From assembly GCA_003427395.1 (NCBI GenBank), contig BFEA01000271.1, positions 1,341,873 to 1,378,125 of the forward strand: a DNA stretch of 36,253 nt, in the 5' to 3' direction. Each line of letters opens with the position of its first letter. The first letter of the stretch is position 1. This DNA comes from Chara braunii. Its lineage: Eukaryota; Streptophyta; Charophyceae; Charales; Characeae. Shown piece by piece: positions 21,355 to 30,136 of this stretch. The translations under genes were made by a program, and so were the position numbers. The notes under the pieces are model-generated. The model searched no databases, was not told the DNA's origin, and worked only from the letters and a program-made list of their open reading frames with translations.

Positions 21355-21648
21355 TGCCTGAAGCTCGTAGAGGACAGGGAAGAGGAAAGGGAGGAAGGGC
21401 AAGGAAGGCTCGTGAAGAGCCGCCGCCTCGTGCAAGGCGCGAGTATAGTTCAGAGGAGGAGGAGGAAGATATACGGGGTTATGGTTTACACTAGACTCTA
21501 CTTACGCCATCCCCCTTCAAGTTGGTACGAGAGGACCCCATCCCCAGAGAAGATGGAGTATTTTCGAAAGAAGTTTAAGGCGCGCTATGACGTGCCCAAT
21601 ACTTCTCCCCTCCGTATGCCCCCAAGGCCTCTACCACTCCCGTGTTGA
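21355..21648 (+). pseudogene. small basic/acidic ORF with one frame change, unknown
   Basis: ATG at 21355 (context TTCACCATGC) opens a Gly/Arg/Lys-rich segment (RRGQGRGKGGRARKAREEPP), then a Ser/Glu run, and ends at TAG 21492-21494. The next frame continues with protein-like SWYERTPSPEKMEYFRKK and ends at 21648. A single-base change near 21480 would join them. The pyrimidine-rich DNA upstream could be a leader. It may be the N-terminus of a plus-strand retroelement ORF or a host gene fragment. No family recognised. Confidence 0.35.
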
Positions 21649-22131
21649 GTAGGGCACTTGTGGCAGCACCACTTCCCCCTACTCCTTGCGCTGTCTCTTC
21701 ACAGCCATCTCTCAGCAATTGCACTCTCTTCTGCATCTTTTTTCTCCTTTCTTTACTTCAGATAGAGTTCGTGGCAATCTTCTATATCCTGTGCAAACGT
21801 GACTTTTTCTCAACCTTCTGAATCTGTATTCTTTTTCAGTTCTTCTGTTCATACCTCACTTCATGGCGTCCCTGGCTTGAGAGTTTGAATACCTTAAGGC
21901 CGGGGTTGCAGGTTCCTCGTGAACCTGGCCGCTTGTCGACCACGAAATAAAATTTAAGAAGGATTTCTCATCTGCTGTTGGCTTGACTTGCCGCTGAACT
22001 CTTTCAGCAAGAAAGGTTACCTTGTACCTTGTTCTGACATTTGTGCTGAGGAGGTTGTCCAAGTAACGAGGACACTCACTGTCTGCCATGCTGGGGATCG
22101 AGTATACCAAACCCTATTTGTTCTTTGGCCT
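21649..22131. other. no gene recognised
   Basis: A minus-strand ORF with an internal ATG at about 22089 (MADSECPRYLDNLLS) ends at 21856. It is short and has no recognisable features, so it is not called. Confidence 0.35.
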
Positions 22132-22370
22132 GAGTGAGACGTCTTCTCAACTTTTCAAGCATCTGAGGGGGATACCAAACCTCTTTCTTCTTCTCTACTT
22201 CGAGTGAGGCGTCTCCTCAACTTTTCAGACAGAAAAAGGGATACTAAACCAAACCCTTTTTCCTTTTTTTTCTGGTCTGGGAACTTCAAGTGAACCTCCA
22301 TAACAACACGTTCCACAGACGACAGATTGTGGCCCCATAACCACATACCCTCTGGGAACTTCAAGTGAAC
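22132..22370. repeat. two pairs of degenerate direct repeats (70 and 75 bp)
   Basis: GAGTGAGRCGTCTYCTCAAC followed by a GGGATAC(C/T)AAACC word repeats at 22132 and 22202 (70-bp period). A further trace lies upstream near 22100. CTGGGAACTTCAAGTGAAC repeats at 22277 and 22352 (75-bp period). An A/T microsatellite (AATAAT/AATAAA) follows at 22424-22464. Confidence 0.7.
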
Positions 22371-22884
22371 ATGCAGACCCTCTGATAACCAGCAATCTTA
22401 TAACAACGAAGTAAAGTAGAACCCCATAAATAAAATAATAAATAATAAATAATAAAATAATACATATCACACAACAATTCTTCACACTAGAGTTAGTCGA
22501 TTGCCTTGGTTTTAGCCCACCACTGGCTAGGGGTGGCAGACCTCTCGTCAGTCTGACATCCCTAATTCGGCCCGCCTCAGGCCAGGATTAATAAGACCAT
22601 TTGTCTTGACAGCCCCTTTAATCTGCTTCCAGGTCAGGACCACCATACCCAGTATTCGAGCATGGCAACCCTTTGGCACTCTTGCCAGAACACCCACACT
22701 ATAGCGGGTCCGGTCACCCTATAACAGTAGACCTCCCGTCAGTCTAGCTGTCTCGAACTCGGATATGACCACGGCGGGGGACCGGCTCACCCACCAGTTT
22801 TAGGCTTAGGGCGCTGGCTGCCCCGCGCCGATTTTTGAACATAGGACCCGGTCTAACTACGTTTCAAGGCTCTGGCAAACCTTA

Positions 22885-23047
22885 CTGGATTGCAACCTCT
22901 GACTGCGGTAGGGTTTCAGCTGACCCGTTTTTTACCTCACGGGCCAGGTCCTCGGAGCCTTAGCCTCAACCAAACTACGGAATTCGACACACGCGTCAGG
23001 GACCTGCTGACCACACCAGATTGCAACCTACTGCGGTAAGGTTCTGG
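22885..23047. repeat. two related hairpin units sharing ATTGCAACCT
   Basis: Unit 1 (22885-22919) and unit 2 (23016-23047) share ATTGCAACCT and CTGCGGTA. Unit 2 pairs CCAG (23016-23019) with CTGG (23044-23047) and AACCT (23025-23029) with AGGTT (23039-23043). Unit 1 pairs CTG with CAG and AACC with GGTT. The architecture, with outer stem, asymmetric bulge and inner stem, resembles that of the 10.8-12.0 kb array, although the sequence differs. Confidence 0.55.
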
Positions 23048-23366
23048 CTAGCCCCGTCAATCAACGACATCTCAGGTTAGCGAAGAAAATCCCTGGCACA
23101 GACAATCAAGCAAGCATGTAAAACCCCACAAGCAGACTGCCCATGCCCCAGATAACAGGACAAACATTTCTCAAGAGACGTCACTTCAGTCTCAAGAGGA
23201 ACTGAACAGCAACAAGATAACCATTATCAAGAACTTGCAAGAGGTCTCCCTTCAATCTCAGGAAAATGCTTAGTGCTGGCCCAAGAGAGGTCCCTTCCCT
23301 CATCTGGGAATTTATTGAAATGCTGATCTCGGAGAGGTCCGTTCCGTCATCTGAGTGAAGACAGGC

Positions 23367-23607
23367 AACTTAGTTAAGAAACACGAAGTCCCTTTACTGA
23401 TGACTTTTAGTCAGGTAAAGTTGAACTTCTTTATGCCTGTCCTCATCCGAATTTCTCGGATTGACAACTTAGTCAGAGACACGAAGTCCTTCTGTTGACA
23501 ACTCTTAATCAGAAAAAAGTGAACTTCTTTGTGCCCATTATGCTTTTCTCTTTATCATAAGAATAATACTGATATGCTTTTCTCTTTATCATAAGAATAA
23601 TACTGAT
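23367..23607. repeat. 98-bp degenerate direct repeat and exact 34-bp tandem duplication
   Basis: CAACTTAGTYAGA(G)ACACGAAGTCC ... GAACTTCTTT recurs with a 98-bp offset (GAAGT at 23385 and 23483). In each copy GAAGT can pair with ACTTC downstream. An exact 34-bp unit beginning ATGCTTTTCTCTTTATCATA is duplicated at 23540-23573 and 23574-23607. All of this lies beyond the 3' end of the pol gene of element B, so it may be its 3' noncoding region or LTR. Confidence 0.8.
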
Positions 23608-24009
23608 TACATCTCTTAGTGTGCCACAACCATGGTTTCTCAGATCTTTGACATTGCGTCAATGCTCACGAAAAGTGCATCTCACAGTTATCCCCCACTC
23701 TCAGGGGCTTGACACTCATGGATCGACTGTAGCACTGCATCAAAGATATAATCTCGTTAACTCTGTTGCTTGCTGAAACAAAAAATTAACAGACATGCTG
23801 AAAATTGAAATGCTGAATTGACCATGCAAGATCGATCAGCGTCTGCTAAAAACCGAGTTTTGCTATCTCACTGTCGTACTGTACTCTCTCTCAATTCTCC
23901 GGAACTGTTCTCTTACTTGGATGGTTGACCCCTCTTTCCTCTCTTTGTGATCACTGTAAGGATCAAATCAGGGTCTCTTGAGATAAACTTACGAAGTCTT
24001 GACCCTGAT

Positions 24010-24665
24010 ACCATGTCGTGAACCCTGGATCAATCCATCTCTGATATTTCATAGACTTTGCCTTCTGCTTCACCTGTAATGTAGGGACCGAGCTATTTGG
24101 GCTCCAACCCTTTAGTCCACCGGGTCTCAAGAGAACTGTTGAATAGAAGGACAACGTCACCAACTTGCAGTTTCTCTTTTCTTATATATCTTTTCTTGTT
24201 CCATTTCTTTTGATCTAACAGGGCTGGTTGCCACTCTCTCCACAACATCCATACCTGATCAACCTCTAGCATTTGGCTCATTCTGATTTGAAGAAACTCT
24301 GAAATAGAATAATCTTTGTCACTCTTTTGACTCGACCATGTCTTGACAATGTTCTCAATAGGCAAGGTAGCATATCGACCATACCACAGGGTAAATGGAG
24401 CATAACCAGTAGTTCTCTTGACAGTGATGTTGTTAGCATAGACAACAACTCTTAGTACTTTTGGCCAGTTGCTGAGATTGCCTTCACACCACTTGGCGAA
24501 TGAATCTTTCAGAGTTCTATGACCTCTCTCGACCGGCGCGTTTGCTTGAGGATGGTAAGTAGTTACATATCGAATTCCGACGCCCAGTCTGAGAGTACTT
24601 CTTCTTACAATCTCATTTATGAACTCAGACCTTCTGTCTGAGACACTCTCTGATGAAGGGATATC
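24010..24665 (-). pseudogene. pol: integrase catalytic core (second half) and C-terminal domain, element B
   Basis: A frame open from about 24665 to 24093 carries SDRRSEFIN (second catalytic Asp of the DDE triad), then TYHPQANAPVERGHRTLKD with the catalytic Glu, then a helical region and the LQVGDVVLLF strand typical of the integrase C-terminal domain. The frame meets TAG just after TKGLEPK (about 24093). Protein-like sequence continues (LGPYITGEAEGKVYEI) to another stop, TGA. Integrase inserts retroelement cDNA into the genome. A frame change near 24660 separates it from the first half of the core. No chromodomain is recognisable. Confidence 0.8.
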
Positions 24666-25035
24666 TGAGATAGACTTCCTCTATCCAGTTTGGCACTTGC
24701 TCGACTGTTTTCCTCTTCAGAGCCTCTGCCTCAACATAGCCATAAAAATTATCCCTCATATTCATTATGTACGTCATTCCTCCCTTGCCTAATGGCGTGG
24801 TGATGAGATCCAAATGAACTCTGCTGCCTGGTTCTACTAGTATAGTAGGAAATAAAGGCTCAATCATCCTTGTAATAGACCTCTTCTGACATAATACACA
24901 TGACTTACAGAATCTGTAAATCACATCTCTCATGCCAGGCCAGAAGTAAAGTTTAGTTGTCTTAGAGTAGGTTGCCTCAGCAGCTCTATGACCACCAGCA
25001 ACCCCCTTTTGTAGAGCAACAATTATCTCCAGTTG
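24625..25035 (-). pseudogene. pol: integrase zinc-binding domain and first catalytic Asp, element B
   Basis: The frame follows a single TGA (25036-25038) that separates it from the linker ORF. It reads ALQKGVAGGHRAAEAT, then LYFWPGMRDVIYRFCKSC and VLCQ. The H-C-C part of the HHCC zinc site is present, but the first His position appears to be Gln (ALQKG). The core begins with VHLDLITTPLG, giving the first catalytic Asp. The ORF ends at 24625 after a frame change. The altered zinc ligand is a further sign of decay, unless an alternative ligand is used. Confidence 0.8.
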
Positions 25036-25599
25036 TCATTTTTTACCACAAACCGCTCTTAGTGGTGCCAGTTCTCCTTTGTCATCCATGAAGAGGTGAC
25101 CTCGCTTTAATCTGAATTTTTTCCTTAGATCCTTACAATAATATTCCTTCAACCGTTCTTTCTCCATTTTCTTCTCAATCTCTTGGCAAATTTCGCCGTA
25201 CTCTTCAAAGATAAATGATATCTCTTCCTCTTTCTTCTCATCTTCTTTTTCATTCTTTGAGCCTAAACTTTCCCCTAACTCTTGGACTGCGACAGCTGCT
25301 GCATTGATCTTTGCATACCAGTCATTATGTTCTTCCTCCTCTTCTTTTCCGAGAATTGATTCATAGACATAGGCATCAAGGATTTTTCCCCAGCTGTCTC
25401 TTTCTTCAGACCATAAACTCCACTTATAGGAGCTTGGTACTTCATAATCTTCATCATCTTTCTCATCCAGAAAATTGTCAACATAAAAAGATTCTTCAAT
25501 AGTTCCTTCAATATCCTCCTCTTCTTCATCTTTCCTCCATTCAATTCGACTTAGGCCATCAGTTCTTCTCAGTTGGAATCTTTTCCAAAACAAAGTCAA
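25036..25599 (-). CDS. pol: RNase H end and acidic linker between RNase H and integrase, element B
   Basis: The open frame begins near the last RNase H motif (DGLSRIEW, about residues 14-21) and continues for about 150 residues rich in Glu, Asp and Lys, with runs such as KDEEEEDIEG and KEEEEEHNDW. It then reaches LKRGHLFMDD, the start of the integrase N-terminal domain. The listed start is not a true initiation site, because this is internal polyprotein. Acidic RNase H-integrase linkers of this size occur in some Ty3/gypsy lineages. A tethering role is inference. Confidence 0.7.
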   Translation of the reverse strand: MTLFWKRFQLRRTDGLSRIEWRKDEEEEDIEGTIEESFYVDNFLDEKDDEDYEVPSSYKWSLWSEERDSWGKILDAYVYESILGKEEEEEHNDWYAKINAAAVAVQELGESLGSKNEKEDEKKEEEISFIFEEYGEICQEIEKKMEKERLKEYYCKDLRKKFRLKRGHLFMDDKGELAPLRAVCGKK

Positions 25600-26371
25600 A
25601 AGTCCAAATGAAGGTTATCCATCTGCTTACTGTTGGATCTACTTGGTGGTGCTTCTTAATTGCACCTATCGCAACAAATGCATCAGTTCTCAGAATAAAT
25701 CTCCTTCCAAGGACATAGTATCTGAAGCACCTGAGACAGTGGATAATGGCCAGTAACTCTTTCCCGAACTGGGTGTAGCCTCTTTCTGTAGAGTTGAGAG
25801 TCCTACTCTCAAACCTTAGAGGTTTTTCTCTATCATTCTCATCCTTCTGTATAAGCACACCACCCAGAGCAACTGGTCCTCCATCTGCCTCGGTGATGAA
25901 GGGTCTTCCTTCCTCATCATAATAGAAAGGCACTCCCAACACAACACCCCAATCTTTTAATTTTTCTTGTAAAGTTTCTGCAGCTGCTTGTCTTTTTTCA
26001 GTCCAAGATAAGTCAGCCCCTTGTCTCACCATTTCCCTCAGAGGTTCTGCAAGAGTAGCAAAATGAGGTATAAAAATCCTCCAAAACCCACAGACACCCA
26101 AGAAGCTTCTGACATGTGTCACCCGCTTGAGGGGCAGAGGCCAGTTCAAAATTTTGTCTACCTTCTCAGGATCAGGGCTACCCCTGGAGAAACATTTGCA
26201 GCCCAAAATGGTGACCTCCGCTTGGAAGAGAAGTGACTTTGGTCGACTGACAATCATATTATACTTCTGAAGTCTCTCTAGGACCATCTTTACTCCTTCA
26301 ACATGCTCCCAGACAAACTTCATGACGCCATCCCCAACCAAAGTCTCATCCCTTGCCATAGGTCCCTTCAC
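25559..26371 (-). CDS. pol: reverse transcriptase (thumb) and RNase H, element B
   Basis: 270 open codons of internal polyprotein. The RT part includes EHVEGVKMVLERLQKYN and KSLLFQAEVTILGC. The connection has PLPLKRVTHVRSFLGVCGFW, the well-conserved Ty3/gypsy FLG motif. RNase H follows with ITEADGGPVALGGVLIQ (first Asp), FGKELLAI (Glu) and LRTDAFVAI (second Asp). It ends LEKIPTEKN before a frame change into the DGLSRI motif. RNase H removes the RNA strand after first-strand synthesis. All three carboxylates seen are retained, so damage here is limited to frame changes at the ends. Confidence 0.85.
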   Translation of the reverse strand: MKGPMARDETLVGDGVMKFVWEHVEGVKMVLERLQKYNMIVSRPKSLLFQAEVTILGCKCFSRGSPDPEKVDKILNWPLPLKRVTHVRSFLGVCGFWRIFIPHFATLAEPLREMVRQGADLSWTEKRQAAAETLQEKLKDWGVVLGVPFYYDEEGRPFITEADGGPVALGGVLIQKDENDREKPLRFESRTLNSTERGYTQFGKELLAIIHCLRCFRYYVLGRRFILRTDAFVAIGAIKKHHQVDPTVSRWITFIWTFDFVLEKIPTEKN

Positions 26372-26847
26372 AGGATTATCATCAATGTAAGGACTGGTTA
26401 TTTCAGGAGAGATGTCCTACATGACTTTGATCGTTCCCTTTGAACCACTGCCACTCCATTAGTCCAACCTTGGGGTACCACACACATCTGAATGAGGCCC
26501 CTTGGCATGTGCATGGCAGTCATCGGTCAACTAGTGGGATCAATGGGAAACTGATCATAGCCAGAATATAAATCAATTAAAGAATAAATACATCGACCAG
26601 CAAAGGATTCGGAAAGGAGATCAGCATTAGGGAGACTACGTGCATCACGTACCATTATCGAGTTGAGCTTCTGAAGATTCTGTATCCATCTCAGTCCACT
26701 CCCTGGTTTCCAAAAGCAAAACCAGTGATTAGCATACGGTCCATCAGCAGGTTCAACAACATTAGATGCAATCTTCTTGTCAAGGTACTTTACCACTTCT
26801 GCCTCTTCTTTCAGGGCATACTTAGTTGTTCCATAGGATGAGATCAA
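26372..26847 (-). pseudogene. pol: reverse transcriptase palm (motifs A, B, C), element B
   Basis: The frame from 26847 reads KYLDKKIASNVVEPADGPYA, GLRWIQNLQKLNSIMVRD and the catalytic motif A, YSLIDLYSGYDQFPIDP. A TGA at 26527-26529 follows in frame, and the same frame then gives motif B (PRGLIQMCVVPQGWTNGVAV). After a shift near 26400 motif C appears as PYIDDNPVKGP, directly before the next ORF. The catalytic Asp residues are all present. The VKGP tail after YIDD marks a particular Ty3/gypsy subgroup, in my recollection one shared with some fungal and early plant elements (unverified). Confidence 0.8.
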
Positions 26848-27521
26848 CTGTCCAGATTTTTGCCATCTTAATCATATTCACATCCAACCGCCCTCTCTCT
26901 TCATCATTAAAAGAGAATGCATCAGAGAACTCTTGACACACCTTGAAGAGATATTCCTTCTCTTTAGGCAGAATAAATTGATCAGAGTCTTTCTTCATCG
27001 TGTCAAACCTTTCCCTGGGGACTCTATTCCCAAATTTTGCAGACTCCCTTGAGCCTTAATAATTCTCCTTTCTATTTCCAGTGCCTCGTCATAATACTTT
27101 TCTATTAGGATTCCCACTGGGTTCTTCTTCACCCCCTTGGGCTTATATTTTCTTTTTGACCCAGTGACTATTTTCCTAAAAAAGGATGAGTTGATGCAAA
27201 CTTTAATTCCATTTTTTCACCCTTGGCAGTTTCAACCACCTTCTTAAATGCCTCAATCTGCCCATCTTCGTTTTGAGTTACCAAGGGTTTTTACCATCTT
27301 TGAAATATGATTGAGACTTCCTCCTTAAATTCCTGTTTATCTTTTCCCTTGATCTTTTTTACCCTCACAGCGGACTCTTCCTTTCTAATTGAGTTGGCTG
27401 ATATCTTGTGCTTGTGATGGTAAACCGGGCAGACCACGAAAGTCTGCTCTTGTGCAGTCTCCGGGTTTTGCAGACTGATCCAGGATGACCCTTCATGACT
27501 GAAGAACTGGACAGCCTCCAT
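26848..27521 (-). pseudogene. pol: protease-RT spacer region of pol, element B
   Basis: From 27521 to 27291 one frame reads MEAVQFFSHEGSSW and onwards. This is the continuation of the protease ORF after a frame change near 27530. From about 27200 to 26860 protein-like sequence continues in shifting frames (for example KYKPKGVKKNPVGILIEKYY and ALEIERRIIKAQGSLQNLG). This matches the connecting region that precedes RT in Ty3/gypsy Pol. Several stops and shifts are present. Confidence 0.55.
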
Positions 27522-28510
27522 CCTGTGTAAGAAGAAGTGCCCAGAATACAGTCATGATCCAAGTCTGGTATCACGAATCCCAATAGCTCGACTGCCATTA
27601 GCCCAACTTTAATAGGCAGATGGTCAATAAATCCTGCCACGAAGAGCTTTCCAGCAATATTGCTTAACATTTGCATCGCATGCCTATTAATAGTCAGTCC
27701 ACAAACTTCCATTGCCTTATGAGAGATAAGTATCATCTTTGCTCCAGAATCCACTAAGGCTCGAATTTTCACTTGATTGATATAAATCGTTAAACAGCCA
27801 CAACCCATGGTTGCAAATCTCATCTTGCATCCGGGCAAAGTCCTATTAACCTGATTAGGAAAGACTGATCCTAAATAATTGACTTCCATTCTTTTCTTCT
27901 TAATTAATTTCTTCAATTCCTCTCTCAACTTAGGTGCTAGTATCATTGCCTTCCTGAAGGACAACGTCACCTCTGTTTCTTCCAACATCTGAGTAATCAC
28001 ATCAGTAATGACTGTTCCATCCTCTAGCTCACTCTTGAGTAGGAACTTCTTCTTCCCTTGCTCACCTCTCTTGGGCAAAGGTTCTAGTCCTTGATTATCA
28101 AGAATTTCGATCAGCGCCTCCTCAACCTTTCGTTTTTTCTTTTCCTCTATAATTTGGGGTGTTAAATGTGCATGAACATTCCTCACTTCCCCAATCACTG
28201 TATCCGGTTTCATAACGAGCTCTGGAGGTAGATCACCTTCAAATGACATCATGTTAGCCGAACAAGTAGGCTTGTTAGGAGACATCATGTTAGCCGAACA
28301 AGTAGGCTTGTTAGGAGAAAATACCACCAACTCAGAAGAAGTCTGAGGAGTGGAATTCCCTCCTAATGGAAGCCCACATGGAATGATCTCATTATTCATG
28401 TCCTCCACTAAAGAGAGAGACCATAGAGGCAACTCAATCAAGGCAAATGAATCATCAGGTTCTTGTACGAATCCCTTAGGCAGTTCGCCCATGAAAGTAT
28501 GAACATTCAC
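27365..28510 (-). CDS. pol: aspartic protease and Gag-Pro linker, element B
   Basis: A 381-codon ORF whose listed start is GTG. The first ATG is at 28492, and the frame is most likely internal polyprotein. A long acidic-basic linker comes first, with a helix rich in Leu/Lys at about residues 195-230. The protease active site is RALVDSGAKMILISHKAM (about 254-271, D-S-G-A), and CILGTS near 320 is the usual ILG strand. This pepsin-like retroviral protease processes Gag-Pol. After ILG the frame is wrong: the real continuation is the 27521 frame. A 12-residue in-frame duplication (SPNKPTCSANMM) lies at about residues 66-90. Confidence 0.8.
   Translation of the reverse strand: MNVHTFMGELPKGFVQEPDDSFALIELPLWSLSLVEDMNNEIIPCGLPLGGNSTPQTSSELVVFSPNKPTCSANMMSPNKPTCSANMMSFEGDLPPELVMKPDTVIGEVRNVHAHLTPQIIEEKKKRKVEEALIEILDNQGLEPLPKRGEQGKKKFLLKSELEDGTVITDVITQMLEETEVTLSFRKAMILAPKLREELKKLIKKKRMEVNYLGSVFPNQVNRTLPGCKMRFATMGCGCLTIYINQVKIRALVDSGAKMILISHKAMEVCGLTINRHAMQMLSNIAGKLFVAGFIDHLPIKVGLMAVELLGFVIPDLDHDCILGTSSYTGWRLSSSSVMKGHPGSVCKTRRLHKSRLSWSARFTITSTRYQPTQLERKSPL
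28245..28316. repeat. exact 36-bp tandem duplication inside the pol ORF
   Basis: Two identical 36-bp units (28245-28280 and 28281-28316) begin GACATCATGTTAGCC. The length keeps the reading frame and duplicates 12 residues of the Gag-Pro linker. Confidence 0.95.
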
Positions 28511-28637
28511 GTTAGCCTTTCTTTTCTTCTTCTCTTCACCTTTTCATTATGCTTAAGGGCACGCCCATGAAAGTATGAACATTCACGTTAGCCTTTCTTT
28601 TCTTCTTCTCTTCACCTTTTCATTATGCTTAAGGGCA
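28486..28637. repeat. exact 76-bp tandem duplication between gag and protease
   Basis: Two identical 76-bp units (28486-28561 and 28562-28637) begin CGCCCATGAAAGTATG. As 76 is not a multiple of three, the duplication shifts the frame between the Gag knuckle and the protease ORF. It may be a recent mutation or an assembly error. Confidence 0.95.
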
Positions 28638-28668
28638 AGAAGTCGCATACCTCCAGGATGTCTGGGAT

Positions 28669-29095
28669 CTAATTTGTTCCATGGACTGTCGCAAACATGA
28701 CCGCATCCTTCTTTGCCACCCCATTTTTCACATCCTCTTCCAATGGCTTATAGCAAGTGGTAGTGTGACCTCCTTCGCCACAATAATAGCAGACAAAGTT
28801 TTTCCTTGGTCGCTCGTCGTACTTCCTTCTCTCTCTGTTCCCTTTTCCATCATTTCCTCCATTCTTTCTGGGTCTAGAAGAATCCCCTTTTTTACCATAG
28901 TTTTCATCATCATCATCGTCCTCATCATCATCACTTTCTGCCTTTTTCTTTCCTTTCTCATCCACAGCATGATTGGCAGGCATATAGTTGGCCATAACCC
29001 TTTCAATAATATTTTCAACATTCAGATTGTTTCCTCTGTTTATCCCATTCTCAGTCTCCCAATCTTTGGCCAATGTACTGATTTGATCGAGTGAC
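28669..29095 (-). CDS. gag: Gag C-terminus with CCHC zinc knuckle, element B
   Basis: The frame is open from about 29095, with a listed start at 29073 (MAKDWETENG). It contains a long acidic and basic tract (DDDEDDDDDENYG, then RPRKNGGNDGKG) and a zinc knuckle, CYYCGEGGHTTTC (C-x2-C-x4-H-x4-C). It ends HGTN at a TAG (28669-28671). The same frame reads a further 18 codons past the TAG before stopping, so simple readthrough does not reach the protease in this copy. Knuckle and basic tract bind RNA. Confidence 0.8.
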
Positions 29096-29716
29096 CATTT
29101 CTTATGAGAAATCGTAGGTAGAGTTCAAGCAATTGCAGTCATTTCGTCTCATCTGAGAGGATAGTGTTGAGCTTGATTAAGAACAGTCTGCCTTTCATTA
29201 TCAGTAAAATTAGTCAGGAAAATGTGACATCTCTGAGCCTTATCTAAGTATGGAATTTTTTTTTGGCCGTTCTGATAAAGGTCTGGAGGAAAACATTGAA
29301 AGTATCATACTTAGCTCTTCTGATATTGAGGAGATCCTTAGTAGTAGTTGGGATAAAATCTTTTTCAAATTTTCTCTTCATTCTTTTTTCGACCTCTTCC
29401 CATGTAGTGGCCCCTTCCATCGACTCTTGAACAGCCAACCTCGAGTCTGTGTCACAATAAGTAGAAGGTGCTTAAGTCGTTGCTTGTCTGTCCAACGATA
29501 ACTGAGCCCAAACAATTCATACTCGTCCAGGAAATCATCTACTTGAGACCCTCTGAAACATGGAATCCTCTCATCTGGCGTCTTTGCTCTCGCGATATCT
29601 GACCCTCCTTTTATAGTGTCAACTCTCTCCACCAGTTCCCATATAACACCTACCAGAGCCTCCTCATTAGTCCCTGCATAAGAGCTTGGTCTCCCTCGTC
29701 CTGCCATTTTGACCAT
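29096..29716 (-). pseudogene. gag: Gag capsid region, element B
   Basis: ATG at 29716 (or 29707) opens MAGRGRPSSYAG and then the Gag core, CFRGSQVDDFLDEYELFGLS followed by YRWTDKQRLKHLL. A frame change near 29440 moves to 29438-29244 with TWEEVEKRMKRKFEKDF, the conserved W...F block. The reading then continues past a stop and frame change (YLDKAQRCHIFLTNFTDN) to the knuckle ORF. It matches the Gag core of element A at the FL/YE/W positions but is much diverged. Confidence 0.75.
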
Positions 29717-29768
29717 AGACTCTCCCTGATACTTTCTTCTCTCTCTCTGTCACTTCCGCCCTCCCTTT

Positions 29769-30041
29769 TCATTTTTTTTTCAGTTTCTCACTCTTCTTGT
29801 CAGAGACAGGTTCGTTTCTCTCCTCCCTCGTCTGCTCTACCCCTTGAGAAGTTTGTACATAGAGCGTATAGGCAATAATAGACTGGGTAGTAATCAACGA
29901 CAATGCAATCCTCAGTCTTCCGATATAATCCTCAATCAACTCTCTTTCATTATCCCTACTCAATCTTCTATTATATCCTTTTATAGTGCCTCGGATCATA
30001 AAGTATCGTGTCAAGTCTATAATCTCATAATCAAATTGCAT
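29769..30041 (-). CDS. small helical pre-gag ORF, element B
   Basis: 90 codons reading MQFDYEIIDLTRYFMIRG, with a central helix and a Lys/Glu tail. It lies between the accessory protein and gag, the place that the helical pre-gag ORFs (4876-4553 and beyond) occupy in element A. It may be part of the Gag N-terminus or an independent peptide. No family recognised. Confidence 0.4.
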   Translation of the reverse strand: MQFDYEIIDLTRYFMIRGTIKGYNRRLSRDNERELIEDYIGRLRIALSLITTQSIIAYTLYVQTSQGVEQTREERNEPVSDKKSEKLKKK

Positions 30042-30136
30042 TGCTTACAACCTATTGCTGATTCTTCTGGCAAGAGAGACTCGTTTCCTAGAGGAATGGT
30101 ATGATATTCTCTCAACAATTCCCACTTTCACCACCT

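Noticed and set aside
24003-24017. Possible initiator tRNA-Met primer-binding site (minus strand TGGTATCAGGGTC)
   Set aside because: It matches the first nine bases of the usual plant PBS, but it lies inside protein-like integrase 3' sequence and is not next to any LTR end, so a chance match is more likely.
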